From: Lachnospiraceae bacterium UBA4380
GTDB lineage: Bacteria; Bacillota; Clostridia; Lachnospirales; Lachnospiraceae
Direction of reading: 5' to 3'
NCBI GenBank assembly: GCA_002390025.1
Contig: DGRU01000099.1
Coordinates: 1-13,093 of the forward strand
Length of the DNA: 13,093 bases
The notes under the pieces were generated by a model, which was not told where the DNA came from, ran no database searches, and saw only the letters and a program-made list of their open reading frames with translations. Positions 6,025 through 13,093 of the stretch are shown here, one piece after another. The position numbers and the translations under genes are program-made. Within the stretch, counting starts at the first letter, position 1. Each line of letters starts with the position of its first letter.

Positions 6025-7068
6025 ATGACCATACAGGAAATGCAGGATATAAAAAAGAAAACGGGAATCACATATGCGGAGATCGCAAGGCGTGCAGGTC
6101 TTCCCCTTCCCACGGTGCAGAAGGTCCTGTCCGGTTCGACGAAATCTCCCAGGTATGAGACGATTCTGGCGCTGGAGAAAGTCCTGCTTCCAGATCCGGA
6201 AAAACGGAGTTATCCCGGGAAGTCAACCTCCTCTCCTGCAGCAGGTGCATCCGGGGAGAAAGGGTCTGCAGGAACGGAATTTCCAAAGTCTTCCTTACAA
6301 GGCGAGAGCGGCGTATCTTATGGCTCATATGACAGTCCAACGTCCGGTTTTGCCCCTTACAGAAGTATTCTTGCCGGTGAGCCGCAGCCTGTTTATGGGG
6401 AGGCGCATACCCCGGAAGATGAATATAGTAGTATAGACAAGGACAGGTGCAATACAGGCAGGAAAATCGGGAACAGCTATCCCCTGCTGCCCTGGAAACA
6501 GCAGGGGGAATATACGGCACAAGACAGGGAATCCCTTCCCGGAGATGTCCGTACGGAGCTGATCGACGGCGTGCTCTATGATATGGCTTCGCCAAAAGCA
6601 GACCATCAGATTGTCCTGATGAACCTTTCAAATCAGCTTTTCAACCAGATCAGCAAGTGCGGCAGGGATTGTATGGTATTCGTTGCGCCTTCTGACGTCT
6701 GGCTCACAGGGGACAATAAAAACATCTTTCAGCCGGACATTTACGTCATCTGCGATTACACGATGATCGGGCAGGACGGCTACACCAAGGGTGCACCCCC
6801 TTTTGTCATAGAAATTCTATCGCCCTCGACCAGGAGCAGGGATCTGCTGCTGAAGGCCTATAAGTATCATGCTGCCGGGGTACAGGAATACTGGATTGTG
6901 GATCCGGAGAACAGGCAGGTGAGTGTTTACGACTACAGCAAAGATCCTGACGGCACCGTGAATTCCATCCACACATTTGAGGAAACCGTCCCTGTCGGCA
7001 TCAGCGGCGGATCCTGCGCTGTTGATTTTTCCGGCATTCAGACGGCATTGGAGAAGGTGGGAATGTAA
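6025..7068 (+). CDS. HTH domain fused to a Uma2-family (DUF820) PD-(D/E)XK nuclease-like domain
   Basis: 347 residues. Residues about 14-42 are a helix-turn-helix (TYAEIARRAGLPLPTVQKVL, then SGSTKSP) of the Cro/LacI-like type. A low-complexity Gly/Ser/Pro linker runs to about 165. The Uma2 domain follows: ELIDGVLYDM (E178), QPDIYV (D238), VIEILSPSTRSRD (E263), LLLKAYKYHAAGVQEYWIVD (K277, K280) to the end. The acidic residues and downstream lysines fit the restriction-endonuclease fold reported for Uma2/DUF820 proteins; their biological role is not established. The start chosen is ATG 6025, with AAGGAG at 6013-6018 six bases upstream; an in-frame TTG at 6004 is upstream of that ribosome site. 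It is a single-gene unit with its own promoter and operator, so autoregulation or DNA-targeted cleavage by the fusion are both conceivable. Confidence 0.85.
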   Translation: MTIQEMQDIKKKTGITYAEIARRAGLPLPTVQKVLSGSTKSPRYETILALEKVLLPDPEKRSYPGKSTSSPAAGASGEKGSAGTEFPKSSLQGESGVSYGSYDSPTSGFAPYRSILAGEPQPVYGEAHTPEDEYSSIDKDRCNTGRKIGNSYPLLPWKQQGEYTAQDRESLPGDVRTELIDGVLYDMASPKADHQIVLMNLSNQLFNQISKCGRDCMVFVAPSDVWLTGDNKNIFQPDIYVICDYTMIGQDGYTKGAPPFVIEILSPSTRSRDLLLKAYKYHAAGVQEYWIVDPENRQVSVYDYSKDPDGTVNSIHTFEETVPVGISGGSCAVDFSGIQTALEKVGM

Positions 7069-7138
7069 TCCGGAACGAAAAACAGATACAGACAGATATA
7101 GGCTTACAAATAAAAGGCAGACCGCGCAAGCTGTTCAT

Positions 7139-7206
7139 GCGGGCAATCTGGAAACCCGTGGTAGAACCGGGAGACCTGTGCCTGAGCAGTAGAGACGCCC
7201 GTTTTT
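7139..7206 (+). terminator. Possible multi-hairpin terminator after HTH-Uma2
   Basis: CGGGC (7140-7144) can pair with GCCCG (7197-7201), which runs into TTTTT (7202-7206). A local hairpin with CCCG/CGGG lies inside. The T-tract sits only seven bases before the annotated ATG of the next gene, so either it is a terminator/attenuator or the symmetry is fortuitous. Low confidence because the closing stem is short and encloses more than 50 nt. Confidence 0.3.
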
Positions 7207-7212
7207 CATACT

Positions 7213-10200
7213 ATGAAGAAAAAGAAGAACAAAGCGAATAAGATCGTCGATAAGAGCCCGAAAGAGAATAAAACATCAAAAGAGAACAAAACCTCTGAAA
7301 AGAAAACAGAGAACCTCCCCATAGCTTCCAACCCGGCGGCCGATCTGGAACAGTCCCTGAGAAGTAAGAGGGACAAGATGAAGTACCGTGATTTGATCAG
7401 GGATATCCAGGTCAGTGAGAGCAAAAGCGGCAGGAGTCTGATCGTGACGATCCTCCCGGCAGGAGAGTACGTTTCCTTTGGCACGCTCACTATCGACCTG
7501 AGCGGGATTGACAGTGCGGCAAAATGGAAACGAAAGAGGAAAGTGATCTATGGGAACGTAAATGGAGTAAGCCCGCGGGTGAATCCTGCATTTTCCCAAA
7601 AGATCCGGGAAGAGGCGAATACAGTGCTGCAGACCTGGCGGCAGGAGCACCCTTTTTCCGGGGATATGCTAGAGGCGCTTTATTCTGAGGGCGGCAGGGA
7701 GATTTTGGGTGCCCGCAGTATGGAGATACTTCGTTTTCTGGCCGGAAAAGAGAAACTCTCCGGCATGCGTACAACGTTTACCGCGAATACACTGGAAGCG
7801 GAATGGAATGCCCCCCATTTGAAAGCGGTGTGCGACCCCCTTATGGGGGAGATCACATTTTCCCTGTCAAGAGCAAACTCCCTGTATAAACACTTTTCCA
7901 GTGCCATGAAAGAAGTCGGAAAGCTGGAAGAGATCCGTGCTTATCTGGAGGAAAAACAGATTCCCGCGGCCGTTTCCTATGCGGGAAAGCCGGGCTCCTT
8001 TAAAATCACATTTCCCTTTGCGCTCGGCTCTGAAACAGAGACAGTTGCCATCGAAAAAGCCTTTAAGAGGATCGTTCTGGCCGCTCACAGGAACGCCCGG
8101 AAGAGAGCTGACCAGAGGGAGAAGGAAGAGAAAAAGCTCTTAAAAACCTGCCCTTATTACGGCACCTATATAGCTCAGGCGGCCATAACAACGATTGAAG
8201 AGAACGGCAATCGGCTGACCAGAGCCCAGCTGGTCAACCTCCTGCGCGGAGTCAACATCTCGGACGACTATGTGATCGGGGAATATGCAGGAAAGTACAA
8301 CCTGATCGCCAAGGCGGAACTGGCTGAGATCATAGATATGCTGACCCGGTTCGGAATCCTGCGCGAGTACCGTGTACACGGAGAGTATCAGGATTACTAC
8401 GTGCTCCATGTGACGGCCAGGGGAAAGCTGCTTGAAGGTCTGCAGAGCACTCCTGCTCCCAAAAAGAATCCTGTCACGGAACAGGAATACCACCTGGTTT
8501 TAAAGGCTGTCCGGGAGGATATCCCCATGCTCTCCGCAGGGGAGAGGCAGAAGCTTTTAAAGGCCATCGTGGAAAAGCCCGGTCTCTTCCTGACCGATCC
8601 GGCACTGGTCCTGGACTGCGTGGAGCGGATGGGAGAGCCTGCCGCCCTTTATCTGGGTGCCTTTTTTAAAGAGAAGGGGAACAGAAATAACCGGAAGATT
8701 CTCAGGCTCCTTCTGAATGCAGCCTCCGGAAAGGGAAAAGAACTGCCTAAAAACGGGGCTGACGCCTTCCGGGAGCGCAGAGAGCAGAAAAGGCGGGAGA
8801 AGGAGGAGGCCCAGAGAAGAGACCGGCAGCTTTTCGACCTGGTGCTGACAGAGATCCCCGACAATTACGTCGACCTCTATCCCGCGGCCAGATTGATGCA
8901 CAGGAAGTTTGTTCTGCATATAGGGCCGACCAATTCCGGTAAGACCCACGATGCCATTCAGGAACTCATGGGAGCGGAGACCGGAATCTACCTGGCTCCG
9001 CTGCGCCTTTTGGCCTATGAGCAGTACGAGCGGCTGAACCGGGCCGAATGCCCATGTTCCCTGGTGACCGGAGAGGAGCAGTATCTGATCGAGGGCGCCC
9101 GGCACCAGTCCTCCACCATAGAGATGCTCAGCTTCAAGACCTATTATGATGTGGCTGTCATCGATGAGGCGCAGATGATTGCGGACAGAGCCCGCGGCGG
9201 CGCCTGGACCGCGGCCATCATGGGCGTCTGCGCGGAGACGGTCCATGTCTGCGCCGCCCCGGAGGCGGAAGAGCGGCTGATTCAGATCATCAGGGACTGC
9301 GGAGACGAGTACAGAATCGTGCGCCACAGGAGAATGACGCCCCTGGTCTATGAGGAAAAAACCGTCTCCTTTCCGGAGGATGTTAGAGCGGGTGACGCCC
9401 TGATCGTTTTTTCCAGGCGTAATGTTCACGCCGTTGCCGCCCAGCTGCGCAGAAAAAAGATCAAGTGCAGCATCATTTACGGTGCCCTTCCCTATGACGT
9501 CCGCCATAAACAGGCGGAGCTGTTTGCTGAAAAAAAGACCGATGTAGTGGTCGCCACGGACGCCATCGGCATGGGCATGAACCTGCCCATCCGCCGCGTA
9601 GTCCTCATGGAGACGGTCAAATATGACGGCTTCCACAGGCGTCCCCTCCACTACAGCGAGATTGCCCAGATCATCGGCAGGGCGGGAAGATACGGCATCT
9701 ATGATGTCGGCTACTGCGCCAGTGCCAACGGTGATATGAAGGTAAAGAAGGCCGTCAACAGGACCCTTCCTCCCATCGAGCAGGCCGTGATCGACTTTCC
9801 CGAAACCCTTCTGACTGTAGATGCCCCCATCCTAGACCTGATCAGGAAATGGGAACAGGTCATACCGGCAGAGGGCTGGCAGAAAGAGTCCGTAGAGCAG
9901 ATCCTCCGCCTGGCGGAAATGACAGACAGCCTGCAGGCACCCAAACGCCTGGCCTACGACTTTCTGACCGTTCCTTTTGAAGACGACAACAATGAACTGT
10001 TGAATATCTGGTATGATATTTTCAAACTGGAAGTCAGAGGAGAGCCCTACAGCATCTATGACCGGGTTGCTGCAATTACATTGAAAAGTCCTGCCTCTGC
10101 CGATTCCATCGACGTACTGGAACAGCAGCACCACGTGCTGGATCTCTATTTTGCTCTGGCCCGCAAGTTCCAGCCCCAGGAGAGCACACTGGACTATATT

Positions 10201-10347
10201 ATGGACAGAAAGAGGGAATGCTCGGAGCGGATCATGAAAGTTCTGGAACGGCAGGGATTCAAGGAGAAGCGATGCAAATCCTGCGGCAGGATGCTGCCCT
10301 GGAACCACCCATACGGAATTTGCGACCGCTGCTGGAACCCCTATTAA
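7213..10347 (+). CDS. SUV3-like superfamily 2 RNA/DNA helicase with long N-terminal extension
   Basis: 1044 residues. The helicase core is of the SUV3/SUPV3L1 type known from mitochondria and some bacteria: HIGPTNSGKT (569-578, Walker A with the SUV3-style GPTNSGKT), APLRLLAYEQYERL (Ia), DEAQ (651-654), CAAPEA (motif III), ATDAIGMGMNLPIRRVV (V) and QIIGRAGRYG (819-828, VI). The C-terminal part has a SUV3-like helical region and a zinc knuckle, C1021-x2-C1024 and C1037-x2-C1040. Likely role: ATP-driven unwinding of structured RNA or RNA/DNA hybrids in the cytoplasm. About 560 residues before the core show no domain I recognise. The first ~35 residues are a Lys/Asn/Ser tail with a KENKTS duplication. 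The start is uncertain: ATG 7213 lacks a Shine-Dalgarno and follows a T-tract, whereas ATG 7378 (residue 56) has AGAGG five bases upstream. It is flanked by HTH-Uma2 and an acetyltransferase, with no obvious functional link. Confidence 0.85.
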   Translation: MKKKKNKANKIVDKSPKENKTSKENKTSEKKTENLPIASNPAADLEQSLRSKRDKMKYRDLIRDIQVSESKSGRSLIVTILPAGEYVSFGTLTIDLSGIDSAAKWKRKRKVIYGNVNGVSPRVNPAFSQKIREEANTVLQTWRQEHPFSGDMLEALYSEGGREILGARSMEILRFLAGKEKLSGMRTTFTANTLEAEWNAPHLKAVCDPLMGEITFSLSRANSLYKHFSSAMKEVGKLEEIRAYLEEKQIPAAVSYAGKPGSFKITFPFALGSETETVAIEKAFKRIVLAAHRNARKRADQREKEEKKLLKTCPYYGTYIAQAAITTIEENGNRLTRAQLVNLLRGVNISDDYVIGEYAGKYNLIAKAELAEIIDMLTRFGILREYRVHGEYQDYYVLHVTARGKLLEGLQSTPAPKKNPVTEQEYHLVLKAVREDIPMLSAGERQKLLKAIVEKPGLFLTDPALVLDCVERMGEPAALYLGAFFKEKGNRNNRKILRLLLNAASGKGKELPKNGADAFRERREQKRREKEEAQRRDRQLFDLVLTEIPDNYVDLYPAARLMHRKFVLHIGPTNSGKTHDAIQELMGAETGIYLAPLRLLAYEQYERLNRAECPCSLVTGEEQYLIEGARHQSSTIEMLSFKTYYDVAVIDEAQMIADRARGGAWTAAIMGVCAETVHVCAAPEAEERLIQIIRDCGDEYRIVRHRRMTPLVYEEKTVSFPEDVRAGDALIVFSRRNVHAVAAQLRRKKIKCSIIYGALPYDVRHKQAELFAEKKTDVVVATDAIGMGMNLPIRRVVLMETVKYDGFHRRPLHYSEIAQIIGRAGRYGIYDVGYCASANGDMKVKKAVNRTLPPIEQAVIDFPETLLTVDAPILDLIRKWEQVIPAEGWQKESVEQILRLAEMTDSLQAPKRLAYDFLTVPFEDDNNELLNIWYDIFKLEVRGEPYSIYDRVAAITLKSPASADSIDVLEQQHHVLDLYFALARKFQPQESTLDYIMDRKRECSERIMKVLERQGFKEKRCKSCGRMLPWNHPYGICDRCWNPY

Positions 10348-10376
10348 TAGCCAGGCCGGGGGACCTGGATCAGGGG

Positions 10377-10425
10377 GTGACTGGGACAGTCAGAACCGTC
10401 CCCAGTGTCCCAAACCGTCCCCAAC
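10377..10425. repeat. Degenerate copy of the GGGGACGGTTC repeat, TGTCCC subtype
   Basis: GTGACTGGGACAGTCAGAAC begins a segment that continues CGTCCCCAGTGTCCC, then AAACCGTCCCCAACGAC. It carries two ACCGTCCCC cores in the same orientation, so it is an arm plus a partial direct repeat rather than a full hairpin; GGGACA and TGTCCC give a short internal symmetry. It lies between the SUV3-like helicase stop and the acetyltransferase ribosome site. A separate small hairpin CCAGG/CCTGG (10351-10355, 10364-10368) precedes it, without a U-tract. Confidence 0.65.
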
Positions 10426-10457
10426 GACTCACCCTCAGCGAAGGAGATAAAGAGAAA

Positions 10458-11015
10458 ATGACAGAAAAGGAAAAAATGCTCCGCGGGGAGCTGTATGATG
10501 CAAACTATGATGAGAGCCTGATTGCGGACAGAACCAGATGCAAGGTTCTCTGCCAGAAATACAACAACCTCCCCATCAATGACTTTGAGGCGCGGGAGAA
10601 AGTGATCAAGGAAATCTTGGGAAAGACCGGAAAGGCCGTTTACATAGAGCCGGATTTCTGGTGTGATTACGGCTGGAATATCAAGGTCGGTGAGAACTTC
10701 TATGCCAACCACGGACTGGTCATCCTGGACGGGGGCGGAGTCACTTTCGGAGACAATGTCTTCATTGCCCCTTCCTGCGGCTTTCACACGGCGGGACATC
10801 CGATCGACTATGAGCGCCGCAATAAAGGACTGGAATATGCCTATCCCATTACCGTTGGCGACAACGTCTGGATCGGTGCCGGCGTGCAGGTCATGCCCGG
10901 CGTGACCATCGGTAATGATGTCGTAATCGGAGGCGGGAGCGTCGTGACAAAGGATATCCCGGATCACAGTGTGGCGGTGGGAAACCCCTGCAGAGTGATC
11001 CGTAAAACAGAGTGA
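10458..11015 (+). CDS. Sugar O-acetyltransferase, maltose/galactoside acetyltransferase family
   Basis: 185-residue cytoplasmic acetyl-CoA-dependent enzyme that transfers acetyl to a sugar hydroxyl. It matches the LacA/Maa family in length and layout: N-terminal Mac segment (MLRGELYDANYDESL), then left-handed beta-helix hexapeptide repeats (about 73-165: IKVGENF, VTFGDNVFIAPS, ITVGDNVWIGAGV, VTIGNDVVIGGGSVV) and the closing VAVGNPCRVI. FHTAGHPID places the expected catalytic histidine at H114. The natural acceptor sugar cannot be told from sequence. The start is ATG 10458, which gives the family's usual MTEKEKML beginning; AAGGAG (10441-10446) is 11 nt upstream, slightly far. The open frame runs further upstream but lacks family similarity there. 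Repeat copies flank it on both sides. Confidence 0.92.
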   Translation: MTEKEKMLRGELYDANYDESLIADRTRCKVLCQKYNNLPINDFEAREKVIKEILGKTGKAVYIEPDFWCDYGWNIKVGENFYANHGLVILDGGGVTFGDNVFIAPSCGFHTAGHPIDYERRNKGLEYAYPITVGDNVWIGAGVQVMPGVTIGNDVVIGGGSVVTKDIPDHSVAVGNPCRVIRKTE

Positions 11016-11025
11016 GAAAAAGGGA

Positions 11026-11087
11026 AGGGGACGGTTCTGTGTCTCCTTCACAGACTGACGGAGACATAGAACCGTCTCCTGTCTCCT
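11026..11087. repeat. Palindromic repeat, TGTCTCC subtype, between acetyltransferase and LysR genes
   Basis: Left arm 11026-11046 (core GGGGACGGTTCTGTGTCTCC) and right arm 11060-11080 (GGAGACATAGAACCGTCTCC plus T) are 21-nt inverted repeats with two mismatches, both able to form G-U pairs in RNA on one strand. The loop is 13 nt. A further GTCTCC follows at 11081-11086. It begins 11 nt after the acetyltransferase stop and ends before the LysR ribosome site, so it may act as a transcript-end hairpin. Confidence 0.8.
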
Positions 11088-11113
11088 CCATATTCGGAAA
11101 GGGAGGAATAAAC

Positions 11114-11992
11114 GTGAAACTGATTCAGCTGGAGTATTTCTGTGCGGTCTGCCGCTACCACAGCATCACGAGGGCCGCAGAGGAACTGTATGTGACGCAG
11201 CCGACGATCTCGGTTGCGATCCGGGAACTGGAAAAGGAATTGAAACTCCGCCTTTTTCACCATGAAAAGAATCGGATTTCCATAACCCAGGAAGGGGAGG
11301 CTTTTTACAGGCGGGCGGAAGCTGTGCTCAAGGAGACCCGCGCCATGGTGACAGAATTTTCTTCCCTGGGAGAGCGGGAGACTCCGATTCGCATCGGGAT
11401 CCCGCCCATGATCAGTACGATCTTTTTTCCTGCCCTGTCCGATCGCTTTCAGGAGAAAACCGGCCTGCCTGTACAGCTTCTGGAATACGGCTCCGTCAAG
11501 GCCTGCAAACTGGTGCAGGAGGAGAGTCTGGATCTGGCCCTGGTCAACATGGACTTCTATAATATCGATCAGTTCAACGCACATGTTCTGATGGAGGACT
11601 CCTACGTCTACTGTGTCGGCAGAAATCACCGGTATGCGGAGGAGAAGGAAGTTACTTTCGACATGCTCAGGGATGAGAAAGTTATCCTCTTCAACACAGA
11701 TTCCGTGCAGAACGAGACAGTGCGCAGCCGCTATGATTCCATGGGGATCACGCCGGATGTTCTGGCCTATACCAGTCAGCTCTATACGATCCTGAATTTC
11801 CTGCGCGGCGGTGACTGTGGCGCATTTCTCTATGCTTCGCTGGCGGTGAACCCCAGGGATTTTGTACAGCTCCCGATTCATCCGGAGATCACCAGCAAGT
11901 TTGGAATTATCTGGAAAAAAGGGGTATTTATTCCTGAGCGCACACTGAAATTTATACAATTTATTAAAAATTATCATCTATGGGATGACTGA
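11114..11992 (+). CDS. LysR-family transcriptional regulator
   Basis: 292 residues with the standard LysR layout. The N-terminal winged HTH is MKLIQLEYFCAVCRYHSITR, AAEELYVTQPTISVAIRELE and KELKLRLFHH (1-50), then a linker helix and an effector-binding domain beginning about PIRIGIPPMI (91). The start is GTG 11114, with GGAGG (11102-11106) seven bases upstream; the in-frame ATG at 11012 would translate the hairpin repeat and is not credible. It acts in the cytoplasm as a DNA-binding tetramer, by family. The likely target is the SLC13-type transporter gene downstream, whose promoter has a T-N11-A palindrome at the right distance (12205-12227). The effector is unknown but may be the transported anion. 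Confidence 0.92.
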   Translation: MKLIQLEYFCAVCRYHSITRAAEELYVTQPTISVAIRELEKELKLRLFHHEKNRISITQEGEAFYRRAEAVLKETRAMVTEFSSLGERETPIRIGIPPMISTIFFPALSDRFQEKTGLPVQLLEYGSVKACKLVQEESLDLALVNMDFYNIDQFNAHVLMEDSYVYCVGRNHRYAEEKEVTFDMLRDEKVILFNTDSVQNETVRSRYDSMGITPDVLAYTSQLYTILNFLRGGDCGAFLYASLAVNPRDFVQLPIHPEITSKFGIIWKKGVFIPERTLKFIQFIKNYHLWDD

Positions 11993-11994
11993 AG

Positions 11995-12057
11995 AAGCAC
12001 CTGCATTAAAAAGCACCTGCATCGAAAAGCGCTTGTATTAAAAGCACTTGTATTGAA
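11995..12057. repeat. Four tandem ~16-nt repeats after the LysR gene
   Basis: Units AAGCACCTGCATTAAA (11995-12010), AAGCACCTGCATCGAA (12011-12026), AAGCGCTTGTATTAA (12027-12041) and AAGCACTTGTATTGAA (12042-12057). They start two bases after the LysR stop codon and end before the terminator. Units 1-2 and 3-4 share third-block differences (CCTGCAT versus CTTGTAT), suggesting two rounds of duplication. No function recognised. Confidence 0.8.
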
Positions 12058-12083
12058 AAAACACTAATTTTCAGATAAGCATG

Positions 12084-12131
12084 AACTGCGGTACGCTGCC
12101 TGAAGAAGGGGAGGGCGTGCTGCAGTTTTTT
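12084..12131 (+). terminator. Rho-independent terminator of the LysR gene
   Basis: AACTGCGGTACGCT (12084-12097) pairs with GGCGTGCTGCAGTT (12114-12127) over 14 positions including several G-U pairs, and runs into TTTTTT (12126-12131). This isolates the LysR transcript from the transporter gene. Confidence 0.8.
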
Positions 12132-12204
12132 ATATGTTGTCTGGGCAGATTCAATACTCAAGCCTCAAAGAATATGCCGGAAAGAAGATGAATTGTCATG
12201 GGAC

Positions 12205-12227
12205 TGCTATAAATTTTAACTATAGCA
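12205..12227 (+). promoter_or_regulatory. LysR-type recognition site upstream of the SLC13 permease
   Basis: TGCTATA-N9-TATAGCA is a perfect 7+7 inverted repeat containing the T-N11-A core (T12210, A12222). Its centre, 12216, is about 64 bp before the start expected from the promoter at 12245-12273. That is the classic position of the LysR recognition-binding site, so the upstream LysR protein is the natural candidate ligand. Confidence 0.65.
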
Positions 12228-12244
12228 ATCTAAAAAACAGCAAA

Positions 12245-12273
12245 TTTACTTTCCGCTAAACGTCTCTTACAAT
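12245..12273 (+). promoter_or_regulatory. Promoter of the SLC13 permease gene
   Basis: TTTACT (12245-12250), 17 bp, TACAAT (12268-12273). The weak -35 (4/6) and good -10 (5/6) fit an activator-dependent promoter, consistent with the LysR-type site 18 bp upstream of the -35. The leader to the ATG would be about 85 nt. Confidence 0.55.
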
Positions 12274-12365
12274 AAAAGCAGATCAGATGAATCCCGGCCG
12301 GATCATTATTCTTCGACGTTACAGATGCCTTTTAAAGTTCTTTTTAGAGGAGGGAGAGAATTAAC

Positions 12366-13093
12366 ATGAGTCCAGCCACTATAACCTTGATTTTCCTGGC
12401 TTTTGCCATTGTGATGTTTGTCACAGAAAAGATACCGCTCGGGCTGACCTCGATGATCGTCTGTGTCGGTCTCTGCGTCACCGGCGTTCTTGACGTCAAG
12501 ACAGCTTTTGCGGGTTTCATTGATTCCAACGTCATTTTGTTTGTTGCCATGTTCATCGTCGGCGGAGCCTTCTTTGAAACAGGAATGGCAAATGAGATCG
12601 GCGGAATCGTCACAAAGTTTGCGAAGACAGAACGGAGTCTCATCGTCGCGATCATGGTGATCGTCGGACTGATGAGCGGCGTTCTCTCCAATACAGGAAC
12701 TGCAGCGGTACTGATCCCCGTCGTGATCGGTATTGCGGCAAAATCCGGATTCAAGCGCTCCAGACTGCTGATGCCCCTGGTATTCGCAGCTGCCATGGGT
12801 GGAAACCTCTCCCTGATCGGCGCACCCGGCAACATGATCGCCCAGTCGGCGCTGGAGCCCCTCGGCATGAAGTTCGGCTTCTTCGAATATGCCATCGTAG
12901 GTCTCCCCATTCTGGCAGTCGGCATTTTATTCTACGCGACCATCGGCTTCAGGCTCCTGCCCAACCACGATGTGTCAGACGACGGTGATTCCGTCTTCGA
13001 TAACCAGAGAGATTTCTCAAATGTTCCCAAATGGAAAAAGACCCTTTCCCTGGTGATCCTGATTGCCACCCTGGCAGCCATGGTCTTTGAAGA
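12366..13093 (+). CDS. SLC13/DASS-type anion permease, N-terminal part (cut by window end)
   Basis: 242 residues are visible and the frame is open at the window edge. The protein is strongly hydrophobic, with several membrane helices (starting MSPATITLIFLAFAIVMFVT). SNTGTAAVLIPV (SNT at 108-110) and GGNLSLIGAPGNM (145-157) match the paired sodium/substrate-binding signatures of the SLC13/divalent anion:Na+ symporter and wider ArsB/NhaD permease group. Likely a plasma-membrane importer of a dicarboxylate, tricarboxylate or sulfate-like anion; the substrate cannot be assigned. AGGAGGG precedes the ATG (12348-12354, about 11-12 nt away, with purines between). Probably controlled by the LysR gene just upstream through the site at 12205-12227. 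Confidence 0.85.
   Translation, partial: MSPATITLIFLAFAIVMFVTEKIPLGLTSMIVCVGLCVTGVLDVKTAFAGFIDSNVILFVAMFIVGGAFFETGMANEIGGIVTKFAKTERSLIVAIMVIVGLMSGVLSNTGTAAVLIPVVIGIAAKSGFKRSRLLMPLVFAAAMGGNLSLIGAPGNMIAQSALEPLGMKFGFFEYAIVGLPILAVGILFYATIGFRLLPNHDVSDDGDSVFDNQRDFSNVPKWKKTLSLVILIATLAAMVFE

Noticed and set aside
6983..6996. AAACCGTCCCTGTC inside the Uma2 domain as another repeat copy
   Set aside because: One C short of the core, no second arm, and it encodes an ordinary TVPVG stretch of the domain.
8557..9651. 364-codon open frame antisense to the SUV3-like helicase
   Set aside because: Antisense shadow of the helicase core; no domain and no ribosome site.
10218..10457. Upstream extension of the acetyltransferase frame
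   Set aside because: It overlaps the end of the SUV3-like gene and the repeat; the family start MTEKEKML is at 10458.
11012..11113. ATG start for the LysR gene at 11012
   Set aside because: It would translate the hairpin repeat and overlap the acetyltransferase stop; GTG 11114 has GGAGG seven bases upstream and gives the standard LysR N-terminus.

Overview
The window looks like a chromosomal segment of a moderate-GC Firmicute, most likely a clostridial (Lachnospiraceae-like) bacterium. This rests on strong AGGAGG-type ribosome binding sites, the small XRE regulator plus membrane protein pair, the HTH-Uma2 and SUV3-like proteins, and a dispersed GGGGACGGTTCT palindromic repeat that I associate with such genomes. 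I ran no database search, so the taxonomic call is an inference. There are no rRNA or tRNA genes, no CRISPR array and no transposase gene.

Layout, left to right. (1) A helicase IV-like UvrD/Rep protein with a nuclease-like insertion and C-terminal zinc fingers (+, 69-3170). (2) Convergent to it, a winged-helix plus two-[4Fe-4S] cluster protein (-, 3274-4629). A 71-bp palindromic repeat sits between their stop codons, and a second copy lies in frame inside the Fe-S gene. (3) A 461-bp non-coding stretch with an imperfect 105-bp direct duplication, ending in a promoter flanked by two GTAAAG-N4-CTTTAC-type operators. (4) A translationally coupled XRE regulator and four-helix membrane protein (5091-5695). 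(5) A gap with a terminator, then a consensus promoter whose -10 box lies inside a perfect palindrome, driving an HTH-Uma2 nuclease-like fusion (6025-7068). (6) A large SUV3-type helicase (7213-10347). (7) A sugar O-acetyltransferase (10458-11015). (8) A LysR regulator (11114-11992), a terminator, and an SLC13-family permease (12366 to the window edge) whose promoter carries a LysR-type site at the expected distance.

Three gene groups appear to carry local control elements: the XRE/membrane pair (operators overlapping its own promoter), HTH-Uma2 (palindrome over the -10 box), and LysR/SLC13 (T-N11-A palindrome centred near -64). Overlaid on this is a family of hairpin repeats, at five places, in three subtypes that share GGGGACGGTTC and differ in the flanking TGACA, TGTCTCC or TGTCCC tail. 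They sit in the gaps around the helicase, Fe-S, acetyltransferase and LysR genes, and one copy has become protein-coding. That in-frame copy is the most striking observation here. Nothing in the window proves a new defence or metabolic system; the HTH-Uma2 gene and the uncharacterised N-terminal half of the SUV3-like helicase are the best candidates for undescribed biology.
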